Positions 45,042 through 55,552 of a stretch of DNA of 64,000 nucleotides are shown piece by piece; position 1 is the stretch's first letter; every line of letters starts with the position of its first letter. The position numbers and the translations under genes were made by a program. Origin of the DNA: Physcia stellaris (lineage: Eukaryota > Ascomycota > Lecanoromycetes > Caliciales > Physciaceae); the NCBI GenBank assembly GCA_018902385.1, contig JABSSW010000056.1, forward strand, positions 124,001 through 188,000, written 5' to 3'. The notes below the pieces were generated by a model. It was given only the letters and a program-made list of their open reading frames with translations, made no database searches and was not told the origin of the DNA.

Positions 45042-46098
45042 TTTTGGTTTTGTGGACGGTTGGAGGGTTTAGGGGGTGTGTATTGGAGGTTTTGGGGTGG
45101 TTATTAGGTTCTAGGGAGGCAGTCTTTGTAGGGAGATCTGTAGCAGTAGGTATTGAATAATACGAGGTCGCGAGGAAAGTTGAAAAGGGGATGACATGGG
45201 GGGCGGCCTGAAGGGTTTTATATTCATCCCTTGACGAAGCGTAAATAATAATTTCCGCAATCGGGCTTGAGGCTGATGATCGTCAGGAGAAATGAGAGTC
45301 TGGGGTAGCCCGTGCGCTAGGCCGCTTGGCGCTGACTACAAATCATTTGATTGGTGGAGAGGCCGGTTTGATCGGCAACGGTTTTTGTCTGCGCCGCATC
45401 GTGGACAAAGCGTTACGAGGTATTCCAGTCTTATGCGTCGAGGCTTCACACTTTCCATGTGATGCTTGGAGATCTATGAAAAGAATGTGGCAACGACTGA
45501 GACGACTCAGTATTCAGATCTGATGCGTAACTTGTATGCGTAATCGCCTTATTGTAAAAAGTACAAGTGGCTGAGGAGGCTTAGGCAAGCACTCTCGGAT
45601 ACATGCGTCGGATGGTAACTGAAAGTCTCGGATTGGAGTATTGCCTCTTGCCACGCCAATTTCCTCTGCCATATCTGAGGTGAGGCAACTTCAGAAAGTT
45701 GGAGAAAAATAGAATTTTCGTTAGAATGTTCCGTAGATACTCTCCACGCAGACTGTGCATGAGCTTCGAAGAATGATCAGTGCGATCAATTTGAACTTGT
45801 TAAATCTGGATCAAATCCATGAAAGTCGGATTTCACTACAACGTATTGCTTTCCATCTGCACGGTTGAAAGCTAGAGATAGTCTCGACTCAAGGGCGTGC
45901 TTCAAGTTCCGTGCATAGTTGAGCCACGCTGCCTTTCTCCGCGCCTTTTCAATACATTCTTCAAACGCCCACGCTTTCCCGGAAGTCGCCACCAGTGCAG
46001 TATTCGCGCTTCCCATAAACCTCTGCCTCCTCCCTCAAAACCAAGACCCGTTGAACGATCTTACTTTATCCTCCATCCTTCATCTCAACGAGTCAAGT
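45042..46098. other. Intergenic; one weak ORF
   Basis: Promoter side of the GPI-protein gene and 3' side of ISU1. A minus-strand ORF at 45786-46016 (76 aa, no motif) is open but unsupported. Confidence 0.35.
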
Positions 46099-46826
46099 TC
46101 AAGCCATGGCAGGCTGCTGCGCATTGTTTTCCATGAGAGTCTCCACCTCCACCTTCGGCATCGAGGACCCTGTGCCAGACAGATCGGTGGTGGAAGCCTT
46201 GGGATTCTTGGTGTAGTAGTTCGAGATCGCCGACTTGATCGCGTCTTCCGCAAGCATGGAGCAGTGCACTACCCACAGGCATCAGTATTTAGCCGTCATC
46301 ATCCCACAGGAACAGCACATACGCTTTACAGGCGGCAAGCACAGTTCTCTTGCAATCTCCGTATTCCTGATCTTGCCCGCATCCTCCAAAGTCATGCCTC
46401 TGACCAGCTCCGTGAGGTAAGAGCTACTCGCGATGGCGCTACCGCAGCCGAATGTCTTGAACTTGACATCACTAATGGTATTGTTGTTGGGGTCGACTTT
46501 GATCTGTAGCTTCATGACGTCGCCACAAGCAGGTGCGCCGACCAGACCGGTGCCGACATCGGTGTCTCCTTTGTTCATAGAGCCGACATTGCGGGGTGAG
46601 GAGTAGTGGTCCAGGAGTGCCTAGTCCGTTAGCTGAGCGTCAAATGGTATTATAGGATGTACATATCTTTCTCGTGGTAATTCCTCCTTGAAGCGATGGC
46701 AGTAGGTGAAGCGACAGGTGCTGATGGGATGATGGAAGGTCGAGCGGTTGATGAGAGGACTCTGCTTGCGGAGCGAGGAGCAATGCAGATGGCTCTTCGG
46801 AGCGTGGTGTTAGCTACGCTTGCCAT
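46099..46826 (-). CDS. ISU1: Mitochondrial iron-sulfur cluster scaffold Isu1
   Basis: Exons 46826-46668, 46620-46323 and 46268-46099 give 208 aa. Isu1 is the scaffold on which Fe-S clusters are built in the mitochondrial matrix, with Nfs1/Isd11, frataxin and Yah1, and from which Ssq1/Jac1 release them. The N terminus (LRRAICIAPRSASRVLSS) is a mitochondrial presequence. All three cluster-ligand cysteines are present (APACGD, FGCGSAIASS, LHCSMLAEDAI), as is the Hsp70-binding LPPVK. The second intron splits K-LHC and is canonical. The first junction YHEK|ALLDHYSSPRNVG is required by the family, but the 5' splice site there reads AAA|GATATGT instead of AAA|GTATGT, so either a rare GA donor or a one-base indel is present. 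The C terminus extends ~20 residues beyond yeast Isu1. Confidence 0.9.
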
Positions 46827-47286
46827 TCTTCTGATCGTAGTGATTGCGATAGACTAGGATGGTGAGTTTTGGAGTGTGGTATGGGTTAGGATTGTAATCG
46901 TTGGTAGAGTGAGTGGTGGATGGTGGAGGGATGGATTTCTGGTGAGCGATGACCGCATTTCTCATGTGGCGCTGACACGTGACTTCATGCAGATTGGCCA
47001 ATCATAGCCCGCATTCTGGGAGAATCCTCAGGAAAAAAAGGTGATGGGACTCTATGTTGAATTGAGGAGAACACATGATGGTAATTCCAAGTCAAGTAGC
47101 TCATTTGTAAGATGACGCCTTGTAACGCAGAGACTGTCCGAGCCGCACTATGCTATAGATGAACAACGCCATTGCTATGCATACCCCTTTAATCATCGCT
47201 CATGCTCGCTTAAGGTACTGTAGATAATCCCTTTGTACTGCAACCCCCAGCATACACCTCCCACGGACCTAGGTCGAGACTAATAG
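46827..47286. other. Intergenic between ISU1 and CSN3
   Basis: About 460 bp containing the ISU1 promoter and the CSN3 3' end. No ORF or RNA gene is seen. Confidence 0.5.
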
Positions 47287-49034
47287 TTAGACATCCGTCA
47301 TCATATCTTCATCCGGGACAAATTCATCCACCATGTCCTGGAAGATCCCAGGAGCCTCATCCTTGCCCTTTGCCTCGACTTTTCTACACCAGTCCAGGTA
47401 TTCTTTGCTGAGGCCGATTTTTTGGTCAGAGTCAGTGATGCGTGCCGACAGAGCTTGTATCCTTGTCTTCGTTTCATCCAATTCTCGCAATTGCTGAGCT
47501 TCCGACAACGATGGCCCGTCCTCTGCAAACTTGAGAATCCAGCTTCGTGGGCTTGTACCACGCTGTGTCATCGAAGCGGTCAATTGACCAGTGGAGATAA
47601 GCCACTGCAGGTATTCCGCTGTCTCGGAAGCATTGTTCGGGTCCGGAGAGGTGCGTTTCGCGATGTCCGCAACAGTGATTGATGAGTACGTCTTGCCTAA
47701 TCTGAGCACCGAGAATTGGCGGAATGCAGCTGCTACTTGTTGAATCAGGCCGAAATTCAGGTCCTAAATCATATTAATCTTTCTCCAAAAAAGTCTATGT
47801 CTACGGTCAAGTGCACGCACATCTCGCCAGATTTGTTGCCCTGCCTCAAGTTCCAGCCGTAGCCTACGCGGGCTTGTCTCGTCTCGGATTGAATCTTGGA
47901 AGATTTCTGCAACCGCATCATACGGTTTGGAGGTTGCTCGATAAACTTTGGCAGCTGTTGCAGTCGTGGTCCTTGGTAGATCCAAGCGCTAGACCAACAA
48001 AATCAAAAGCTGTCGCAAAAAGCAAGCACCGGGAGACGAGGAACTTACAATGCCTTTCCATAAAAGACCGACAAGAAGTCTTTTGTTGTAAGCTTCCACT
48101 TGAACCTTGCTGACAGCATTTGTAGCAGGAGCAACGATAGCAATTTCGTAAAAATGTATTGCCCGTGCCCAATCTCTCAAACCGGTATAAATCATACCAC
48201 CAAGGAGAAAATAACTCAGGATGTCTTTTGAAGTGACTCGCTCCGAGAATCCTGATGTGGTGGTGATGAAATTGGAACTTGATTGGTTACGAGAGCAGAC
48301 GTGTTGGCTGAGTGGGTTACCCACTCCTGGTTTTAGATGAAGCGGAAATGAGTATATGTCTTTATCGAGGACTGGTTTCGCCATGTGGAATTGTCTTGTT
48401 TCCAAACACAACTGTAAGAATATGAGGTGCGTGGAAGTAAAGCAGGCGCCTGAAGGATCAAGGCGTAAGATGGCCAATTGGATGGGATGAACCGCGACTG
48501 CGGGCTTTTCATGGCCGCTTCAGTCTAGAGAACAAGGACAGGAGATTGTATTCATACCATTGTCCCTTTTCGTGCTGCACTCTCGACAGCTAATATCACC
48601 CGCCGAAATTCAGAACCTCCGTATCTGATTTGAATGGGATCGAATCGCTCCATGAAGCGTACCATAGGGTCCCATAGGCGTCCACCAGGTAGTAAAGGCG
48701 AGCTTTGCGATCCGGTGGCTTGCTTCCCACCGTGGAGCGTATTGATGTGTGCGACAAGAACGTAGAGGTAAGGAAGAGTGTTAATTGACGGATCTAAAAC
48801 CTGAGAAACTTGGTCAGCGTTGAGCGACTAATCCTGGACGATTAGAAGGGCAAATACGTCAAGCAGATCTCCACCACCTCCTCCAGAAAGACCTGAGGTC
48901 AGCTTCTTCGCAGGTACCTCATTGAGAAGCTTGACGATGCCTCGAATCCCATTGTCGAAATCCGCATCGGATAGTGGTATAGCTGGTGGAGGGTGAGGAG
49001 GGAAAGATAGTAGTTGAGACAGAAGACTGTCCAT
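47287..49034 (-). CDS. csnC: COP9 signalosome subunit 3
   Basis: Five exons join in phase: 49034-48858, 48800-48558, 48504-48049, 47988-47821 and 47763-47287 (506 aa). CSN3 is a PCI-domain subunit of the COP9 signalosome, which removes NEDD8 from cullins and so controls SCF ligases. Recognisable segments are MDSLLSQLLSFP at the start, the joined DLLD|VLDPSINTLPYLYVLVAH, LAILRLDPSGACFTSTHLI, the helical repeats, and the PCI/winged-helix part FRQFSVLRLGKTYSSITVAD with ASETAEYLQWLISTGQLTA. The acidic C terminus ends DEDMMTDV. Introns are 53-60 nt. The long open frames of single exons hide this structure; each acceptor was chosen by phase and by restored homology. It is divergently placed from PRO2 with ~260 bp between starts. 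Confidence 0.85.
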
Positions 49035-49293
49035 CTTGAGGTTGAGATACTTTGTCTGAAGAACGCAGTGCTCTACAGATTCCGCCAGATGAACTGTACT
49101 GGTACTAAATGTGAGAAGTACATAAGGCTTAAACTGACGATTGACATAGCTTCCAGGCGGGCCGCAATTCCGCGGCAGCCTAATCTCTTGGCACACTTAT
49201 TCCAAACGCGCGGCAGTCGCGTGTTGAAAAAACAGTGAGTGTGGATTTCAGACTTCGAGATGATACTACCCCGAAGAAAAGTATTTTAGAGAC

Positions 49294-51180
49294 ATGTCAC
49301 TCACGGAATCTTCGCCTCTCGAGATTGCCAAAGCGGCTGCCATCTCATCGCGCAATCTTGCTATACTTTCTAACAATGCACGTAATAAGGCATTAACGGC
49401 CATACATGAAGCCCTAGTACAGTCCAAAAAGTCCATTCTATCCGCAAATGCCAGTGACCTTCAGTCTGCATCCAAGGCTGCTGAGAATGGCGAATTAAGC
49501 CAGAGTGTCTTGAAGCGGCTTGATCTATGTAGGAAGGGTAAATATGATGAAATGCTCCAAGGCATCTTAGATGTCCGAGACCTTGATGATCCAGGTAGGG
49601 TGGAATTTCCTGCTGTCGCTACGCTGAATACTGATATTTTGTACGGCAGGCCATGTTGAGGTTTTGCACCACAGTAGCCATCCTCACTGAAGATCCCCGA
49701 TGCTTCAAGTATGATTGAGACGATTACGTGCACCATGCGCTCACATCAATGGAGAACGTGTACTGTGGTGCAAGGCTTCCTGGCCTCGTACAAAGTAGTT
49801 GGCAAAGTCAGTTTGAAGACCAAGCTCGACGATGATCTGATCTTGGAGCGGAAAAGCTGTCCGATTGGCGTTCTCCTTATCATCTTTGAGGCTCGCCCTG
49901 AAGTCATCGCAAATATTACCTCTCTGGCTATTAAGTCCGGCAACGCAGCGATCCTGAAAGGTATGGGTTCCATACAGCCATCTTGTTTCTCGCAACCCCA
50001 AAGTACCATCAGTCTCGTTGTTGAGGTTGCTGTTCAGTAATCGTCTCTTGTTCGATTACATGCTCGTTTCAATCTCCTAGAAGTAATATATTAAACTTTC
50101 AAGAAGAGTTTCAAGTAGTATAAGCGACTACGAGTATTGAATGTCTGACCAGCTACCATCGAAGTATGCGTATCTTAGTTTCTTTCATTCATTCATTTAT
50201 TCTTTCTACATTCTGAAACGTTGCCCTTGAACGGTCAAGCTTGTTAGGTCTAAAATAGCTCTACTAATGCTGTTACAGGAGGCAAGGAGTCTACCGAGTC
50301 TTTTAAGGCTATCTCGACCGTCATATCTAAAGCTTTAGCAACGACGGAAGTTCCAAATTCTTCGATCCAACTTGTCATCACTCGTGAGAGCATTAGCGAC
50401 CTTCTTGCCCTTGACAAATATATCGATCTGGTAATACCAAGAGGCAGTAACGAATTAGTGCGCTCCGTAAAGAGTAAAACCAGCATTCCAGTACTTGGAC
50501 ATGCCGATGGCCTGTGTAGTATCTACATTCACGCAGATGCAGACACAGCGATGGCTGTCAAAGTTGTCGTCGATGCCAAACTTGGATATCCTGCCGCATG
50601 CAATTCTGTCGAGACCTTGCTTGTAGACGAGCGGGGATTAGAGACAATCCTTCCACGAGTTGCATCGGCGCTGCTTGAGAAAGGAGTCTCATTACGTTGC
50701 GACAGTCCCTCCAAAGCAGCTCTCAAGCGATCGCTACCGAAGACCCAAGCCGCTATACTCCAGGATGCTTCCGATACAGACTACGATACCGAATTCCTCG
50801 ACCTCATACTCGCAATTAAGACTATCCCCACAACATCCTCTCCCGCGGCTTCCGTCGATTTGGCTACAGCACACATCAACTCACATTCTTCGAAGCACAC
50901 CGACGCGATTTTGACTTCTTCTGAAGCTGTTGCCAATCGTTTCCTTGATCGGGTCGACAGCGCTTGCGTATTCTGGAACACCAGTACACGAATGGCGGAT
51001 GGTATGCGGTTCGGATTTGGCACCGAGGTCGGTATCAGTACAAATAAGATCCATGCGAGAGGGCCAGTGGGGTTGGAAGGTTTGATGATATACCGATACC
51101 GGATCAAAGGAAAGGGGCAAGTGGCTCAGGATTACTCTGAAGGAGGAGGGAGGAGCTGGAAACATGAGAGGCTCATGTAA
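49294..51180 (+). CDS. PRO2: Gamma-glutamyl phosphate reductase
   Basis: Exons 49294-49594, 49796-49960 and 50279-51180 join in phase to 455 aa, the length of yeast Pro2. The enzyme reduces glutamyl-5-phosphate to glutamate-5-semialdehyde with NADPH, the second step of proline synthesis. Family blocks are SRNLAILSNNARNKAL, the joined DLDDPVVGKVSL, EARPEVIANITSLAIKSGNA, the NAD(P)-site LKGGKEST restored at the second junction, and the catalytic cysteine in GYPAACNSVETLL. The end has EVGISTNKIHARGPVGLEGL. Both introns are unusually long for this window (201 and 318 nt). The first contains a perfect 13-bp inverted repeat. Translating through the first intron gives a stop within 20 codons, so it must be spliced. 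Confidence 0.92.
49641..49791. repeat. Inverted repeat inside PRO2 intron 1
   Basis: TTGCACCACAGTA (49664-49676) and its exact reverse complement (49761-49773) are separated by 84 nt. Weaker pairing extends outward to gtacggcaggcc (49641-49652) and ggcctcgtac (49782-49791). The hairpin nearly fills the 201-nt intron. Confidence 0.8.
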
Positions 51181-51749
51181 ATAATGCGGCGTCCTCAACG
51201 ATGCCGATAGAAAAGTTATTTCATCTATTAAACGCGCAAAGTCATCATCTTTGATCTATTTCTAGTGAAGGTTCCTTCTTGGACCATTGAATCAAACGGT
51301 CATCCTTCAGCTGCGTGATTGACATGTGACAGGGGCCGGGAATAATAATAGAAAAGCGAAAATGGCCACGGGCCAGAACGGGGCTAGACCAGCCCTATCA
51401 AAACTTCTCCCGTGCAAGCCAACTTTGCGGTGCACGCTGTTTGTTCAGTCTCATGATACCTTCAAACACCAGACACGTACGACCTCTCCCGGATTTCATG
51501 GAAACCATCTCCAGTCACGAAGAGGAAGCACTCTCTTCAATATCACCGCGTCTCTCAAGGTCGAATGCTCACTTTGCATCTCAGCCTCACCCCCTACTCT
51601 GCATCGCGCACAGCCGTCTTCAAACGTGTCAACCACTTAAGTTGTGGAACGGTCGCTGTTCATACTGATCACCTTACAAAGTTCAATGCTTGAGCAACAA
51701 TCTCACTACAACCGTTATTCCTTCCTCCCTTCCGTTGCTGGCCGCCACG

Positions 51750-52959
51750 ATGAGCTTAGACGGAAAATCTCCGACCCCTGTGCCTGGAACAGGCGGAGAT
51801 AACGTCCCGGCACCGATATCAAAACTCATCCAGCTTCGTCATACTGTTTCGCAACCTGTCCTTGCAGCTTTCCTGGCCGGCGGAGTTGCTGGTGCAGTCT
51901 CAAGGACCGTCGTATCGCCGTTAGAAAGGTTGAAGATCCTATTTCAGATACAGAGTCATGGCAGGAACGAGTATAAGCTCTCCGTTGGTCAGGGACTGGC
52001 GAAGATGTGGAGAGAAGAAGGGTGGAGAGGTTTTATGCGAGGGAACGGGACAAATTGCATACGCATCGTGCCTTATTCTGCTGTACAGTTCGGAAGCTAC
52101 AATTTCTACAAGAGAGTAAGCGCACGTCCATACCAAACGCGCCGTTCATTTTAGAGCTTTCTGGCGAAGAATAGTAAGGCTGACATCTGGTGCTTCTCTT
52201 AGTTTGTCGAACCAACGCCTGGCGCAGACCTGTCCCCATTAAGGCGGCTTATATGCGGAGGAGCCGCTGGCATTACTTCCGTCACCTTCACCTATCCCTT
52301 AGACATCGTTCGCACACGCTTATCAATACAATCTGCTTCATTTGCGACAATATCAGAAGAGACGAGAAGAAAGCTTCCAGGGATGTGGGCTACCATGATC
52401 ACCATGTACAAAACGGAAGGCGGTATTCTAGCGCTCTACAGAGGCATTCTACCAACAGTCGCAGGAGTTGCGCCATACGTAAGCTCTGATGCGTGGTCGT
52501 AATGGTTGATTGCTGATTGCTTTCTCAGGTCGGTCTTAATTTTATGACCTACGAATCAGTGAGGAAATACCTGACCCCTGAGGGCGACAAGAATCCACCA
52601 GCGGTTCGCAAATTAGCAGCAGGTGCAATATCAGGAGCCGTGGCGCAAACTTGTACATACCCATTGTAAGTGGTGATCGAAACCAACGTTTTGGTTCTAG
52701 TGCTAACAGTCCTAGTGATGTCCTTCGTCGAAGATTTCAGATCAACACCATGTCCGGGATGGGCTACCAATACAAGTCAATATGGGATGCCGTCACCTTG
52801 ATAGTCAGTCAAGAGGGAGTCCTCGGGCTCTATAAAGGTATTGTTCCCAATCTCCTCAAGGTGGCGCCCAGCATGGCCAGCAGCTGGCTCAGCTACGAAT
52901 TGACACGCGATTTCTTTGTTGCGATGAACAGACACGACGAAAGCGGTCGTGCTATATAG
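51750..52959 (+). CDS. Mitochondrial carrier, YPR011C (APS/PAPS transporter) type
   Basis: Four exons join in phase: 51750-52115, 52203-52478, 52529-52665 and 52716-52959 (340 aa). The protein has the three-fold mitochondrial carrier repeat, each with a Px[DE]xx[KR]x[KR] signature: [22 protein letters not shown] and, across the last intron, [11 protein letters not shown]. The first repeat ([36 protein letters not shown]) is close to yeast YPR011C, which carries adenosine 5'-phosphosulfate and 3'-phospho-APS across the inner membrane. Assignment to that clade is by eye; a CoA/ADP-type carrier is the alternative. The ATG at 51750 lies in a good context (gccgccacgATG); a longer frame upstream starts without ATG. 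The stop follows DESGRAI. Confidence 0.88.
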
Positions 52960-53699
52960 AAGGGCGAAGCAGACATAGAGGTTCTTGGACAGCGAAACAT
53001 AGGCGCAATGAGCGCTTCCATGGGAGGCTAGGCTGCATTTATATCCCGGTGGCAATTGGGCGCATAGCAGGAGTTCTCAAGGTTCATTTGCTTGTGGTGG
53101 GAAAGCGAACTTAGAGATCGAGATGCTTCAGTAATCGGAAAATAGCGAATGGTTAAACACTGCCATGTATAATTCATTGTATGATGATCATGAGGGCCAA
53201 GCAACACTGTTTGTAAATGACATTCAAGCCATCACGAAAGCACTGCTATTTCAATCGTCGATTTGAGACCTCTCAGCTCTGTTCACGAGGAACAGGTTCG
53301 TAGCCAGCACCCCGTACAGGTGGATCTCGCCGCCCTAAAATAAAAGGTGGCCGCTGGCCTTCTTTATGTACAAACACAACAAAGATTTGTAGAACTCACA
53401 TCATGGGAGGGGAACGGATCCCACCCCACGGAGCGGCAGCGCCGGGTTTGAAGTGAGTTCTACAATATTTAGTTGTTTGTACAGGCCAAATCGATCTCGA
53501 CCTGTTTTGGAAGGGATACTTTACCGCAACCCTAAAAAGACGGATGGAAGAGAACTTGCCAAGACTTTACTCTTAACCCTAGATTAAGCGAAACGCACCA
53601 CTCATTCTCACGCTAAGGAATTTCGAGACCTGCCCTACCAAACCACAATCTCACCTCCATTGACAACAAGCCCATTGAGGCAGGACAACAACCGACAAC
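52960..53699. other. Intergenic; possible small spliced gene on the minus strand
   Basis: On the minus strand, around 53455-53400, a frame reads THFKPGAAAPWGGIRSPPMM up to a gtgagt donor. After a plausible acceptor (tattttag, ~53335) another frame reads DPPVRGAGYEPVPREQS-stop. The two look like exons of one small protein, but the phases do not match at the canonical sites, so I do not call a CDS. Confidence 0.3.
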
Positions 53700-54683
53700 A
53701 TGGGTAAGCTACACTGCATCTCTCTTTGCCTACATGGCCTGTCATGTATCTCGGAAGTTGTACACGAGATCGACAGCTCTTCCCCTCTGAAAGGCCCCCT
53801 TCCAATCCTCGGATCATTGGGCTACCACGATCCGAATTCGATGATAAATCAGCAGAATGCTGACCTTTGAACCGTCCAGGTATCGACCTCGACCGCCACC
53901 ACGTGCGGAGCACGCATCGCAAAGCGCCTAAGAGCGACAACGTCTATCTCAAGCTCCTGGTCAAGCTCTACCGCTTCTTAGCCCGTACGTCCCCAAACTT
54001 TTCCTCCTCCACTTCCAAACCACACCCACCTGCTCCCTATCCTCCTTCTTACCATCCACACAAACGACTAACAACCCTACAGGCCGCACCTCCTCCCCCT
54101 TCAACGCCATCATCCTCCGCCGCCTCTTCACCTCCCGCATCAACCGCCCCCCCCTCTCCCTCTCCCGCCTGCAACGCCTCTCCCAGCCCGAGAAAACCCT
54201 CGTCGTGGTCGGCACCATCACCGACGACACGCGTCTGCTGACCGTCAAGCCCATGACCGTCGCCGCGCTGCACTTCACCGCCACCGCGAGAGCGAGGATC
54301 GAGAAGGCGGGCGGCGAGTGTCTTACGCTGGATCAGTTGGCGCTTAGGAAGCCGACGGGGGAGAATACGCTGTTGTTGAGGGGACCGAAGAATGCGAGGG
54401 AGGCGGTTAAGCATTTTGGGTTTGGGCCGCATAAGGGGAAGGTTGGTTTTCTTTTCCTTTTTGGTTTCTTTTTTTGCTTGATGGCGGTCTTTACTGGGGC
54501 CGTCGAGTACAGTGAAGGTAAACGCAAAAAAAGCGCTGCTTTAGGCGTGGAATCTACAAGCGAATATTCGTGCTCGAGTCAAGACCCAGCTAACACCCCT
54601 GCCAGAAACCCTACGTCGAATCCAAAGGCCGCAAATTCGAACGCGCCCGTGGCCGGAGACGCTCTCGTGGCTTCAAGGTCTAG
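53700..54683 (+). CDS. RPL18: 60S ribosomal protein L18 (eL18)
   Basis: Four exons: 53700-53703 (ATGG only), 53880-53984, 54083-54441 and 54606-54683, together 181 aa. The protein begins [20 protein letters not shown] and contains the joined [19 protein letters not shown]. After the last junction it ends [17 protein letters not shown] then RRRSRGFKV, the highly conserved eL18 C terminus. It is a structural protein of the large ribosomal subunit. A first exon that only holds the start codon plus one base, and long introns (176, 98, 164 nt), are typical of fungal ribosomal protein genes. I checked the introns for C/D-box snoRNAs and found none convincing. Confidence 0.93.
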
Positions 54684-54794
54684 TCCCCTCGCACAATGGA
54701 CAAGAACAGCAAGTACGCAAGATGACAATGGCAATCACTATGACGGGAGGTTGCGTGAAGTAGCAGATAGGTGATTTGCGGTCTTGTTGCTCCA

Positions 54795-55154
54795 TTAGCT
54801 CGCGAATAGCCAAATCAAATATGAGCCTCCTTGCTTGTGCTTTGTCTCTCCTCTGTCTTCCTTGCGCTCGTTGAAACGGGTATAAGTTCGCGGGTACTCG
54901 TACTGGTAGAGGAGTCCGCCAACAATAAACAGGAGTGGTACCCTCCAGCACGTACGTCCAGTGAGAGTATGAGAGACCCAGGCCCTTCGTAGCCCCGATA
55001 AATCCCCCTTCCCCCACTCCTCCCCATCCTCTTCTCTTTTATCTCCCATATCCGCCTCCGCCCACTTACATGCTTTCAAGTTTTCGGGGTAGATAGGTGG
55101 AATAACTCTTTCAAGGCGAGTTGGGAATGTCTTGGGCGAGGCGAGTAAAGACAT
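54795..55154 (-). CDS. Hypothetical protein with one membrane segment
   Basis: The open frame starts MSLLASPKTFPTRLERVIPP and includes RRAWVSHTLTGRTCWRVP followed by a hydrophobic stretch (LLFIVGGLLYQY) and a charged C terminus. It converges on RPL18 with ~110 bp between stops. A possible upstream exon (MASRGLWGRAEY at ~55253-55216) lies just 5', but I could not join it in phase with canonical sites. I do not recognise the family; a small mitochondrial or ER membrane protein is a guess. Confidence 0.5.
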   Translation of the reverse strand: MSLLASPKTFPTRLERVIPPIYPENLKACKWAEADMGDKREEDGEEWGKGDLSGLRRAWVSHTLTGRTCWRVPLLFIVGGLLYQYEYPRTYTRFNERKEDRGETKHKQGGSYLIWLFAS

Positions 55155-55552
55155 CTGTTCAAATAGATTTGTTCAAAAATAAGTAAACCTGTAGAGACGA
55201 GAAAAAGAAGGGCCATACAATACTCCGCTCTACCCCAGAGTCCCCGCGATGCCATAGTATCAATCCTCCCATCTCCCTCCTTAATCTTACTATCGACACT
55301 GCTCGCACACCAGCGTCAGGATTCCAGGAAACGGGAGGATTTTTTTACTTTGACTCTGTTATTCTCGGCTGATTGCTCTACGCTAAGATATGTTCTCTAT
55401 GCCTGTGTCTCTTGTATTTTTGGGAAAGTCATAATGGTTGAAGTCTATAGCTCTAGCTTACGTTCATCTCCTGCTCTTCTTTTCTTTCCCATAGATGCGC
55501 TTTCACCTCTTCTCACCAACCACCTTCCCCACCACCTAATCAAACCTAATCT
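55155..55552. other. Intergenic
   Basis: Short region between the hypothetical membrane protein and the 3' end of DBP3. It may include a first exon of the former. No other feature is seen. Confidence 0.4.

Noticed and set aside
53704-53879. C/D-box snoRNA in RPL18 intron 1
   Set aside because: A gatgataa box and CTGA motifs occur, but spacing is too short and no terminal stem is seen; introns 2 and 3 also lack convincing boxes.
54049-54432. Minus-strand ORF of 127 aa
   Set aside because: It is the shadow of RPL18 exon 3, which has clear family identity on the plus strand.
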